Shown here: piece by piece, positions 1-8,385 of the stretch
Layout: each line of letters starts with the position of its first letter
Position numbering within the stretch: the stretch's first letter is position 1
Assembly (NCBI RefSeq): GCF_003863965.1
Contig: NZ_RRCN01000001.1
Location: forward strand, 917,042 to 981,041
DNA: 64,000 nt
Reading direction: 5' to 3'
Origin: Paenibacillus oralis
GTDB lineage: Bacteria > Bacillota > Bacilli > Paenibacillales > Paenibacillaceae
Notes under the pieces: generated by a model
Told to the model about the DNA's origin: nothing
Database searches by the model: none
The model's input: only the letters and a program-made list of their open reading frames with translations
Made by a program: the position numbers and the translations under genes

Positions 1-296
1 AATTCAGCGGCTACGGTCCCTGTGTATTTTGCAACGACCGCCGAAATCTCCACTGGAGAATTGAAAGTGTACCAGATAAAATTACCGCCACTGATGCTGG
101 AATAAGTAGCTATATTACCGTCCGTTATTTGTTTGACCGCTGTCGATGATTGTCCCACTGCGGCGCCAACTTGCACCGGCTCACCATCCAGCAGCCCGCC
201 TGTATATTGCGATGCTGCGCTTACACCTGTAGGACCGACAATGACCACACTCAAAAAAATTGCTAGAACTAGTAAAAAATGCCCAATTCGTTTCAA
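1..296 (-). CDS. Secreted protein, 5' part only (runs off the window)
   Basis: A TTG start at 296 is preceded by a strong AAGGAGGG site at ideal spacing. The frame then stays open to the window edge, giving about 98 residues. Residues 1-28 form a signal peptide: MKRIG, a hydrophobic run, then VSAA at the likely cleavage site. The mature start (ITDGNIATYSS followed by FIWYTF and VEISAVVAKY) resembles the first strands of an F5/8 type C or discoidin-like carbohydrate-binding fold, but too little is present to be sure. Its promoter belongs to the same class as those of the Kelch genes downstream, so it is probably part of the same set of exported surface proteins. The 3' end and function are not visible. 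Confidence 0.75.
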   Translation of the reverse strand, partial: MKRIGHFLLVLAIFLSVVIVGPTGVSAASQYTGGLLDGEPVQVGAAVGQSSTAVKQITDGNIATYSSISGGNFIWYTFNSPVEISAVVAKYTGTVAAE

Positions 297-339
297 TTTT
301 TACCCTCCTTTAGTAATTTATTGGTTCTTTTATACTAGT

Positions 340-368
340 AAAATAGCATTTTTAAATATGGGTGTCTA
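340..368 (-). promoter_or_regulatory. Promoter of the left-edge secreted protein
   Basis: On the minus strand a -35 element TAGACA (363-368) is followed by exactly 17 bp and a -10 element TATTTT (340-345). It ends 43 bp before the TTG start at 296. The same -35 and spacing occur before both Kelch genes and the cohesin/dockerin gene. Confidence 0.6.
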
Positions 369-498
369 TACTAAAATTTCCATTAATATAAAAACAACCT
401 ACGATTAACCACTTTTGGCTCGGGTCTCTGCGGCATCAAGGAAACTAACATCATAAATTGTGTAATAAGTTTCTTCATTCTTGAAAGATACAGAAATC

Positions 499-527
499 AA
501 AAAGGAGCCGCTTCAGCGACTCCTTTT
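499..527 (-). terminator. Rho-independent terminator after Kelch gene 1
   Basis: On the minus strand the stem AGGAGTCGC / GCGGCTCCT with a TGAA loop is followed by a T run. It begins 6 bp after the Kelch gene 1 stop codon. Confidence 0.85.
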
Positions 528-533
528 ATAAAA

Positions 534-1800
534 TTATTCATTTGTAACACTGTTGTACTCATTTACTTCGAAAGTCAGTATTTTATCAAAAATAACGTAG
601 TCTTTTCGAGCACTAAATGGTCCTCTATTGTTATCATGTTTATCAATTGCGTAAGAAGCTGTTCCCGTACCGGCTTGTTTGTTCTCGTACCAAGTTATAA
701 AATCATTAACTTCTTGCATTGAAAGGTCAAACTCTTTTTCAAATCCTGTGTTCATTGTAATTACAAGAATGGCACGGTTTCCTGTCGTCGGTTGCTCTGG
801 CTCCGGGTTTTCATCGTTCGCGATTTTTATCATTTCAACAGTCTTTAGAGCACCGTTAGTAGAGCCATCAGTACCGCCAATTACGTATAGATCATTTCCC
901 ACTGACGCTGCAACGTTTTGAACTCTTGAAAATGTAAGGTTTTTAAAAGAATTCAATGAATTGTCAATAGGGTCGTATACTTCAACCGTATCCATAATAC
1001 CGTTAGGCCCATTGGAGCTCCCACCTAACAAATATATCTTTCCATTTATAATAGCTGTACCCATAGCTGTTCTTAAAGAGGTTTCTTTTTTTAGTGTCCA
1101 AGTTTCATTGGCTGGATCGTATTCATATATTGTGCCATAAGTAGAAGAGTAGTTAAATCCCCCCAAAACATATATCTTATCCCCGATACTCTGAGATGTG
1201 ATATTGGCTGAGAAAGGCATATCTTTTAAGGTTGACCAGGAGTTTTTTTCAATATCAAAACATTCAATTGTCGGAAGAGCAGTGCTTATAGTTCCACTAT
1301 CATTTCCGTTTTTTGCTCCCCCCATAACATATATTTTGTTCCCAACCGTACTTGCTGCAGCCCATGATCTGGCGGTAGGCATATTTGGGGCAGTCGTCCA
1401 TGTATCGAGTTTAGGGTCATAAATCTCAACTTTACTTGTTCGCTGTAGTTTAGTACCAACATCAAGGTATCCACCAATTACATAAATTTTATCATTATAT
1501 ACTGTAGCAGTAACACCTGCTCTTGCTGTAGGCATATTCTTTTTTTCAGTCCATTTGTCCGTTTCAGGATCATATTCGTATGTGTTATTCTTTTTAACTC
1601 CTAAGTGAGCAAAAACTAGAGTCTGATGCTCCACCGAAAACATAAATTTTCCCATCCAGAGTGGCGACAGCAGACCCCATACGAGGAGCTGGAAGATCGC
1701 TTTTCTTTACCCAATCTTCACCATTGGCAAAAATAAGTGATGAATTAAAAGCAATACCGAAAAGCAACATGAATACAAATGCAATAGATAGTTTCTTCAT
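534..1800 (-). pseudogene. Kelch-repeat secreted protein, frameshifted
   Basis: The gene starts at ATG 1800 with AGGGGAGG upstream. A signal peptide (MKKLSIAFVFMLLFG..., cleavage near SLIFANG) and the first Kelch blade (MGSAVATLDGKIYVFGGASD) are read in one frame, which stops at 1594. Six further Kelch motifs and the C-terminal domain continue in the +1 frame down to 534. Skipping one base near 1595-1640 (runs of T5 and A5 are present) would join them into one protein of about 420 residues. Kelch blades form a beta-propeller used for carbohydrate or protein binding; the role here is unknown. The last ~75 residues (EKEFDLSMQEVNDFITWY, then GPFSARKDYVIFDKIL and FEVNEY) match the C-terminus of the neighbouring Kelch protein. 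The frameshift may be real, phase-variable or a sequencing error. Confidence 0.8.
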
Positions 1801-1836
1801 AAAAATAGCCTCCCCTTACTTTGTAATATGGAGTTG

Positions 1837-1879
1837 ACTTTACTAAAGAAAATTAGGATTGTCTAAACAAATATGTCTA
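1837..1879 (-). promoter_or_regulatory. Promoter of Kelch gene 1 with doubled TAGACA
   Basis: The -35 TAGACA (1860-1865) is 17 bp from the -10 TAAAGT (1837-1842). A second TAGACA lies 14 bp upstream (1874-1879), giving TAGACA-N8-TAGACA, the same layout as at Kelch gene 2. The upstream copy may be a regulator site. Confidence 0.6.
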
Positions 1880-1920
1880 TTTGTGTAAGTTTATGTCGAA
1901 CAATAAATATTTTTAGAACA

Positions 1921-1950
1921 AAAAAAGGGCCGTCATCGACGACCCAAAAA
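1921..1950 (-). terminator. Terminator after Kelch gene 2
   Basis: On the minus strand GGGTCGTC and GACGGCCC form a stem, followed by seven T. It lies just after the Kelch gene 2 stop. A diverged copy follows the eroded Kelch remnant at 3.3 kb. Confidence 0.85.
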
Positions 1951-1960
1951 ACAGAAAACT

Positions 1961-3181
1961 TTATTCATAAGTTGCAGCAGTAACGGTACTATATTCGTTT
2001 ACTTCAAATGTTAAAATGTTGTTGAAAATTACATAGTCAGTTCGCTTGCTAAATGGCCCTATATTATTCTTATGTTTATTTATTGCATATTTGGATGGGC
2101 CAGAACCGGAATCTTTTTGATCGTACCAGGTAATAAAGGCATTTACTTCGACCATAGAGAGGTCAAATTCTTTTTCTAAGCCTGTTATCATGGTGATAGT
2201 TAGGATAGCACGTTCATCGGATGGTTCTGGTTGAGGTTCACTATAGTTGGGATAGGTTTCAATTAAATTAGAGATTGATGAATCTATGTAACCACCATAT
2301 AAGTAGATCTTTTCATTAAACACAGTTGCGAATGGATGTTTACGACTGGTAGGGAATGCTTCATCTGTAGCCCAAGTGTCGCTGCTCGGATCGTATATGT
2401 CTACTTGGTTTACATTTGTTGTGTTGGAGCCACCTAGTACATAAATTTTGTCATTATAGATTACAGTTGTTGCTCCATATCTAGCAATAGGCATATCACT
2501 TTTTTGAGTCCATTTTTTTGTTGTGGCATCATAAGAATAAACCGAGCTTGTTGCTTTTTTGTCAAGATTTAATCCGCCAAAAAAGTAAATTTTATTTTCA
2601 AAAGTAATTGCAGAACCATACAATCTTGCTTCTGGGAGGCTTGTTTCAGTGTTCCATTTATTTGCTTTGGTATCATATGATTCAACCTTATTTAAGTACT
2701 TGAGATCAAGAGAAGCTCCTCCAATAACATAAAAAAGATTATTCAAACTAGCTCCGGATGCTCCAAATCTGGGTGCAGTCATTTTAGTTAAATTAGACCA
2801 AGTATTGGCTTGGGGATCAAACACCTCAAGAGCATCGGTTTGGTTTTGACCTGAATTCTGGTATACCCCACCGGCCACATACAGCTTTTCTCCCACAACT
2901 CCATAAGCGGTCAGTTCTCTACCTTGATTCATCGGTGCGGTCTTTGTCCAAGCTTCAGTTGTCGGATTGTAATGAAAAACTGTATTTGTATAGGTACCAG
3001 TATTATCAATCCCCCCAGCAACGTAGAGCTGATTATTAATGACACCCGATGCAGGTCTTCCTTTATAAAATGGCATTTCTCCACTTGTCTTCCAGAATGG
3101 ACTTTCTGCCATAGCAAAGTTTCCAAAACTGCTAGCAAAAATAATTAATACTAAAGTCACTATACTTACTTTAACTTTCAA
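1961..3181 (-). CDS. Kelch-repeat secreted surface protein
   Basis: This encodes 406 residues if read from TTG 3181, which sits 8 bp after AAGGAG; the GTG at 3190 has no room for a ribosome site. A signal peptide (MKVKVSIVTLVLIIFASSF, cleavage after AMA) is followed by six or seven Kelch motifs, each with a YVAGG or YVLGG strand, paired Gly and a W near the blade end, at about residues 30-315. A short Pro/Glu linker (SEPQPEPSDE) leads to a ~75-residue C-terminal domain (EKEFDLSMVEVNAFITWYD; NNIGPFSKRTDYVIF; ILTFEVNEY) shared with Kelch gene 1 and three eroded remnants in this window. It is probably an exported beta-propeller that binds glycans or cell-surface partners; no catalytic residues are apparent. 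Confidence 0.85.
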   Translation of the reverse strand: MKVKVSIVTLVLIIFASSFGNFAMAESPFWKTSGEMPFYKGRPASGVINNQLYVAGGIDNTGTYTNTVFHYNPTTEAWTKTAPMNQGRELTAYGVVGEKLYVAGGVYQNSGQNQTDALEVFDPQANTWSNLTKMTAPRFGASGASLNNLFYVIGGASLDLKYLNKVESYDTKANKWNTETSLPEARLYGSAITFENKIYFFGGLNLDKKATSSVYSYDATTKKWTQKSDMPIARYGATTVIYNDKIYVLGGSNTTNVNQVDIYDPSSDTWATDEAFPTSRKHPFATVFNEKIYLYGGYIDSSISNLIETYPNYSEPQPEPSDERAILTITMITGLEKEFDLSMVEVNAFITWYDQKDSGSGPSKYAINKHKNNIGPFSKRTDYVIFNNILTFEVNEYSTVTAATYE

Positions 3182-3215
3182 TATCCTCACTCCTTATGTA
3201 TTGTTTTCATCAACA

Positions 3216-3258
3216 ACATTACAATTAAACCCAAGGATTGTCTAAACAATAATGTCTA
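3216..3258 (-). promoter_or_regulatory. Promoter of Kelch gene 2 with doubled TAGACA
   Basis: The -35 TAGACA (3239-3244), a 17 bp spacer and the -10 TAATGT (3216-3221) are followed by AAGGAG and a TTG start. A second TAGACA lies at 3253-3258, 14 bp upstream of the first, exactly as at Kelch gene 1. Confidence 0.65.
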
Positions 3259-3294
3259 TATTTGCAAATTGATGTCGAAACAATTTTTTTGAAT

Positions 3295-3430
3295 AAAAAA
3301 AGAGCCGCCAGTGACGACTCAAAAACAGAAAATTTTATTAATAAGTAGCAGTAGTAATAGTGAACACATAAAAGTCTTTTATTGTAATGATGCTTATTGA
3401 TTACATAAAATACTCCCCCGTCTAATCTCA
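3295..3430 (-). pseudogene. Remnant of a Kelch-family C-terminus plus terminator
   Basis: On the minus strand the segment reads YVINKHHYNKR, then TITTATY and a stop. This aligns with YAINKHKNNIG and TVTAATYE at the end of Kelch gene 2, with the middle of the domain deleted. The stop is followed by a hairpin (GAGTCGTCACTGGCGGCTC, then T-rich) matching the Kelch gene 2 terminator. The upstream glycosyltransferase gene reads into this remnant in another frame and takes its stop codon from it. Confidence 0.75.
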
Positions 3431-5190
3431 TCCATTAACTGACAAATGTCCTCATCTTTATTTTGAATCTGATCTAGATAATGCAGAGCTAATTCATACT
3501 CATTAGCCTTAAATAGAATATAACCCAAATTGTAAAGTGAATTTTCATCGTTAGAGTCCAGTTGTATCGCATATTGTAACAAGGGTATCACCATATTAAA
3601 TAATCCATTGTTGTAGAAAAAAAACGCTAGTTTATTGGCATACTCTATTCTGTTGCAAGATAAACTATCGATAATTTTTATAGTTTGCTCACTTGTTAAG
3701 TTGCCGTCACAGGCATTATCCAATAATTTCAACAGGTCTTCTTCATTTTCCATATCCAAACTTAAGCGATCAACGAGATCCGTTATGTAATTGTCGAAAT
3801 TAGGCGAATTCGCCTCTATCTGATACTTTTTAGTTTCATATTGTTCTCTTAGCGAAGGACCGGCCAATTTAACAAGCTCATCAACAAACTGTTGATCCAG
3901 ATCATTAATGGAACCAGTCTCACCGTATAATCGAAGATTTAAAAAGCCAGCATTTGTAAACATGGCTTTAATATCTTTTTGCGTAAACAGTCTCAATTGA
4001 GAACGATCTACTACGCCCGCCTCTTTATATATACCTCTTCCGTAAAGCACTTCTCGCAAGATGCTATAATGCATAAAGTTGGGGATACTAGCCACGATCT
4101 TGCCGCTTGGTTTAAGGAGTCCGCTCAAATTTTTCAGTACTTCCCATGGCTCCTGTAGGTGCTCGAGTGTATCCGCTAAAATAATGTAATCGAAATAGTT
4201 AGCTGGATAGTCCGGAATTCTTTCCTCAATATTCGCTGTTTTAACACTCGCAAAATTTGAAGCCATCGCTGCCGCAGCTTTATTTTCTTCAATCCCGTGT
4301 AATTCCGCGTTTTTAAATTTCCCTTTTATCCCCATGAGCGTTCCGCCGCATAAGCAACCGAGCTCCAATACACGAATAACTGCGTTCCGATCAAAAGGGC
4401 TTAATAATTGAATAATATCATTTCTGATTAATGATGATCGTCCCGGTTCAAATCCCCATTTTTCCACAAACTTCTGTTTATTGCTGTTCATTAAAGCCAT
4501 GTACTTTTCATTTTTGGCCCCAAAAGACACTGATCCATAATGATGAATAAAAACATTTTTGCAAAGAACGAGATAATAGCCTGCTTCGATCATTCTAAAA
4601 CTGAAATCATCATCCTCAAAATTGCCTGGAGTAAACCTTTCATCCAGCAGCCCAATTTGATCGATAACCTGTTTTTTTATCAACAAACAATAGCCCATTA
4701 ATCGCAATCTATATTCATAAGCTTCTTGAAATTCAGTGACATTTGGATTGCTTCCGTTAAACTGATCAGCAAAAATAAACATTTCTTCGATCGTTTTATA
4801 AGGAACTTCAATTTGTTGAAAATTGGACATGCTATTGGTTACAGGCCCTACTGCCGCAATGCGTTCATCGCTGTATAAAGACTCCACCAAAAGCTCAAGC
4901 CATCTAGGGGTTACTATTACATCGTTATTTAAAAGAAGAACATTCTCACCTTTAGCAAGTGCAATGCCCTGATTACAGCCTTTAGGAAAGCCTTCATTCC
5001 GATCATTCAATACGGCCAGAATATCATGCTGCTGGCTTAACCACTCGGGAGTTCCATCGGTAGACTTGTTATCAATCACAATCAATTCGTAAGTTCCCGC
5101 TGCAGTATATTTCCGAATGCTATCAATACATTGCTTTGTGTAATCCAGTTGGTTGTATGTCAGGATAATGATGCTGGTGAGTGTCTTCAT
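3394..5190 (-). CDS. Glycosyltransferase family 2 fused to SAM methyltransferase and TPR-like tail
   Basis: This encodes about 598 residues. I prefer ATG 5190 (GGAG 8 bp upstream) to TTG 5208. Residues 1-230 are a GT-A glycosyltransferase: SIIILTYNQ, VIDNKSTDGT, and LLLNNDV as the DxD-like site. Residues 270-400 are a class I methyltransferase (VLELGCLCGG motif I, then YFDYIILADTLEHL). The remainder is helical with a TPR-like repeat (NDENSLYNLGYILFKANEYE). It probably transfers and methylates a sugar on a surface or flagellar glycan in the cytoplasm. The gene follows the TPR glycosyltransferase upstream with a 45 bp gap, in one operon. Its last five codons (LCNQ and stop) lie in a Kelch remnant, so the original C-terminus may have been replaced. 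Confidence 0.85.
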   Translation of the reverse strand: MKTLTSIIILTYNQLDYTKQCIDSIRKYTAAGTYELIVIDNKSTDGTPEWLSQQHDILAVLNDRNEGFPKGCNQGIALAKGENVLLLNNDVIVTPRWLELLVESLYSDERIAAVGPVTNSMSNFQQIEVPYKTIEEMFIFADQFNGSNPNVTEFQEAYEYRLRLMGYCLLIKKQVIDQIGLLDERFTPGNFEDDDFSFRMIEAGYYLVLCKNVFIHHYGSVSFGAKNEKYMALMNSNKQKFVEKWGFEPGRSSLIRNDIIQLLSPFDRNAVIRVLELGCLCGGTLMGIKGKFKNAELHGIEENKAAAAMASNFASVKTANIEERIPDYPANYFDYIILADTLEHLQEPWEVLKNLSGLLKPSGKIVASIPNFMHYSILREVLYGRGIYKEAGVVDRSQLRLFTQKDIKAMFTNAGFLNLRLYGETGSINDLDQQFVDELVKLAGPSLREQYETKKYQIEANSPNFDNYITDLVDRLSLDMENEEDLLKLLDNACDGNLTSEQTIKIIDSLSCNRIEYANKLAFFFYNNGLFNMVIPLLQYAIQLDSNDENSLYNLGYILFKANEYELALHYLDQIQNKDEDICQLMDEIRRGSILCNQ

Positions 5191-5235
5191 CTCATCTGCT
5201 CCAATCAATTCCGTATACTGCTCTGCTAAAATAGC

Positions 5236-6300
5236 TTACAGTTGTTTTAACCTTTCGTTCGATGGCTGGTAACCATATGTTGTTGCAGCCTCCCGATAGC
5301 ACTCTTTTGCCTTGTTTATGTTCCCCATCACTTCATATAGGCCGCCCAAATTGTGCAATGCGGTAAAACTGCCGGTTCCCCTAACGCTGTCATATTGGTC
5401 CGTTTCTCCAATTTCCAGGCATCGCAAATAGGATGCTTCAATGTACGGAAACAAATCGACATATTTTGCGGTATTGCTTAAAATCAGCTTCATGTAAAAT
5501 ATCCCGCAAGCAAAATGAAAATCACTGAAATCCCGTAAAAAATCCCTTTCCCGCTGAATCACCGGCAATCCGCTCTCCAGTTGGCCCGTTGCGATCAGTT
5601 CATAAAGCAAATTGACGATGACGTTGGGAGCGTAGTATTCCTTTCTTGTCAGCAGCCTGTACGCTTGCTCTAGATGCTGGCACGCCTGGGCATGATCGTT
5701 AATCCCTCTGTATTCTTTGGCGATCTGAAAATGATAATACGAATCGTGGGGGCTTTTTTCGATCTCTTTTTTCAAAATGGGAATATTCCGCTCAGCTTTT
5801 GATTTCATATAACCATCGTGCCAAATCTCCACAGGCAGCTTAATTCTGGGAAGATCGGAAACCAATTGTTCATGGATGCTGCCCTCGTATCTGACTCCGG
5901 ACGGAAAAATCCGCGATATAAAGCTTTGCGCGGTGGATTCCAAACCATCATCACCAATAAATTGGTTGACGATTTTGACTCTGCCGATAGCCTTCTCACC
6001 GTTTATGAACTGACGAATAGCGGTGCTGTCCTCGCTTTTTACATATTCATCAGCATCCAATACCAGGTTCCAATCGCTTGTCGAGTGCTCTAAGGCGGCG
6101 TTTCGGGCATCCGCAAAATTTTGATTCCATACCCAATCATAGATCTTGGCGCCGAAATCTTGAGCAATTGATTTAGTGCGGTCTGTTGATCCCGTGTCGA
6201 CAATAATAATCTCATCAACCAGTTTACAGACGCTGTCGAGGCAGCGCGCCAGAACTTTCTCTTCGTTTTTGACGATCATGGTCAACGCTACAGTCTTCAT
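5236..6300 (-). CDS. Glycosyltransferase family 2 with TPR tail
   Basis: This encodes 354 residues from ATG 6300, preceded by GGGAGG. The N-terminal GT2 fold shows MIVKNEEKVLARCL, DEIIIVDTGSTDRT and VLDADEYV (the DxD motif, about residue 82). This class, often annotated as 'TPR domain glycosyltransferase', is typical of SPBc2-like and flagellar or spore glycan loci. The C-terminal half (residues 200-350) has helical repeats such as YYHFQIAKEYRGINDHAQAC and ALHNLGGLYEVMGNINKAKE. It is the first gene of a two-gene operon with the GT2/methyltransferase gene. Donor and acceptor sugars cannot be read from sequence. Confidence 0.88.
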   Translation of the reverse strand: MKTVALTMIVKNEEKVLARCLDSVCKLVDEIIIVDTGSTDRTKSIAQDFGAKIYDWVWNQNFADARNAALEHSTSDWNLVLDADEYVKSEDSTAIRQFINGEKAIGRVKIVNQFIGDDGLESTAQSFISRIFPSGVRYEGSIHEQLVSDLPRIKLPVEIWHDGYMKSKAERNIPILKKEIEKSPHDSYYHFQIAKEYRGINDHAQACQHLEQAYRLLTRKEYYAPNVIVNLLYELIATGQLESGLPVIQRERDFLRDFSDFHFACGIFYMKLILSNTAKYVDLFPYIEASYLRCLEIGETDQYDSVRGTGSFTALHNLGGLYEVMGNINKAKECYREAATTYGYQPSNERLKQL

Positions 6301-6469
6301 TCAGAATCCTCCCGATCCGCGCTTGCTGACTCTTACTACAAAAAAAGGTCGTATATTGCCTTCAATGTTCAACTTATATAGAAAGTTTTTAATCACTCTT
6401 AGGCAGCGCTAATAACACTCCAAGAGCTTAATTCACTTTAAACTTCAGCTATTTTAACGGGATTTCGGA

Positions 6470-6560
6470 TCATAGGGATGAAGTATTCGAAATCCCTAAC
6501 GCCATATTGTAAGCATTAACCTCAAATGTAACGATTTTATCTAAGAACATAATATTTTTA
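6470..6560 (-). pseudogene. Second remnant of the Kelch-family C-terminal domain
   Basis: On the minus strand the reading is IMFLDKIVTFEVNAYNMALG and on to a stop. This matches YVIFDKILTFEVNEYN at the end of Kelch gene 1. Nothing upstream of it is recognisable as Kelch; an IS110-type remnant begins about 100 bp beyond. It is only the last third of the domain. Confidence 0.65.
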
Positions 6561-6686
6561 TGATTTACAAGCTAAGATGAACGTAAACAAAAGACAGCCC
6601 TCCATATTGCTACATCTCGCAGGTTAAAATGTATAGTGATAAACCAAACCATTTCAGAGCTACATAGCAAAAGAAGAACTGATACT

Positions 6687-7735
6687 ATGCAGTCTACCAC
6701 AAAATTTGTCGATTTAGATGTATCCAAAGAAAAAAATTCGGTTGTGATTGCAGATGTGGCGGGAAAGCTCCGCGCTATTACGGGAGCATTCCTCACACAC
6801 CGGCAGCGCTCCGCAAACTTATCAAAGAGCTGGGGGGGCCGAAACACTATCATTTTGTTATGCGGCAGGTCCAACGGGTTACGAAACTTATCGCTAGATC
6901 ACCTCCATGGGAGTCCATTGCTTCGTCATTGCCCCGTCGCTCATTCCCAAACGCCCCGACGACCACGTCAAGACGGATCGACAGGGACGTCGAGTAGCTT
7001 GCCCGTCTTTTCCATGCAGGAGAATTAACGCCTGTCTACGTCCTGGAGCGGGAAGACGAGGCTTTGCGGGAGTTGGTTCGCGCCCGGGAAGCCGCCAAAA
7101 AGGACACGCATCGGGCACGTCAGCGGATATTGAAGTTCTGCTTCACCATCAAGTCGAACCGCCGGCTACGATAAAGCGTCGTTGGACGAAGAAGTATCGT
7201 GCCTGGCTGGGGCAATTGACATTCCCTTACGAGCCTATGCAAGTGGCCTTTGATGAGATGCTTCATGCCCTGGATGGATGAGATCGAACAACGCATGGGG
7301 CGATTGGAAAGAGCATTCGGTCAGTAAGCCACGGTTGGCCCAAAAGCATCTCTGATTCAGGTACTTCAGTCCTTGTGTGGTATTGGGCTAATGACGGCCA
7401 TCACTCTTGCAGCTGAAATCGGTTCATTTGCACGCTTCCGCTCTTCTGCTCAACTTATGGCGTACTTAGGGCTGGTACCTCGGGAGTACTCACCGGCCAA
7501 AGCACTCGGAGGGGAAGCATGACCAGAACCGATAATGGGCGTTTACGCCGAGCCCTGGTGGAATCAGCCTGGAGCTATCGCTACCACCCTGCGGTGAAAG
7601 GAGATCTCGCCAAGCGCCTCGATGGCACGCCGACCGACGTACAAACGTTGCCCTTGAAGGTTCAAGAAAGATTGCACTACAAATACCACCATCTCGTTTT
7701 TGGATAGAACAAGCACAAAAATGTAAAGCCTGCTT
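6687..7735 (+). pseudogene. Decayed IS110-family transposase
   Basis: The plus strand carries successive pieces of an IS110/IS116/IS902 transposase in different frames. The N-terminal FVDLDVSKEKNSVVIADV is the first acidic residue region of the DEDD RuvC-like domain. It is followed by GVHCFVIAPSLIPKRPDDHVKTDR, then KRRWTKKYRAWLGQLTFPY, and the C-terminal Transposase_20 part GLMTAVTLAAEIGSFARFRS, YLGLVPREYS, GRLRRALVESAWSYR and YKYHHLVFG. At least four frameshifts and a broken central region rule out an active enzyme. IS110 elements lack long inverted repeats, so the element ends cannot be set from this sequence. Confidence 0.85.
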
Positions 7736-8050
7736 GCGAGTCATCCAGCATTTGCGCTCTATGATAAAAGGCCTACCTGCTTGTCCCTTCGATTCCGATT
7801 TTCGCCTATCTTGCCAAGTGGGCCTCGTCTAGACTTATCAGTTTCTGGATCCCAAACAAAGGTATAGCCGACGCTTCCGCGCTCAACCGTGGAGCAAGCT
7901 TTTGAGGTCTACAGCAGCCCATAGTACTCATATGTAGCAACCTTCTTCCAGCACCGTCCAATTCATACATAACGAAGCTGTTCCCGTAGAAGGAGACGCA
8001 TTTATGAGCAGGTAATGGAAAGCGGCCACCAGTCTCGTACGACTGCTCCC
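7736..8050. other. Non-coding stretch beside the IS110 remnant
   Basis: There is no intact gene here. Short plus-strand fragments continue past the transposase (for example VMESGHQSRTTAPLIIPW around 8010-8065) and may be the rest of the same element or a second one. I cannot assign them. Confidence 0.4.
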
Positions 8051-8119
8051 TTAATTATACCGTGGCCAAGCAAGGCTTTGTGCATTGGTGCCCCAAAGGG
8101 GAGGCCATCTACCACAAGC

Positions 8120-8296
8120 CCTCTGAAAACAGTGCGTAACTAGGAAACAGAGATTGTAAACTACCATCAATGTCGTTTCACTAACAACAACGTCGAAAGG
8201 CGTCGCAATAGGATAAAAGTCTTTAAGAACCGTCACTACTTCACGCGAAACCGCAACGGTTACAAGGTGGGGATCCTCGTTGAATGTAATTGTCAT
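8120..8296 (-). pseudogene. Possible truncated small gene
   Basis: An ATG at 8296 follows CAGGAGATTAGCCA and opens MTITFNEDPHLVTVAVSREV, continuing with VVTVLKDFYPIATPFDVVVSETT. After roughly 45 residues the frame enters sequence that looks like the IS110-adjacent debris. It looks like the 5' end of a gene broken by the insertion; I do not recognise the family. It could also be a chance frame. Confidence 0.35.
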
Positions 8297-8385
8297 TGGC
8301 TAATCTCCTGAAAGTCAAGCACTGATTATTAGATTGAGCCATTTTATAACTCCGACCTTAAGACTGAGCTCCCAATGAATCAAAA

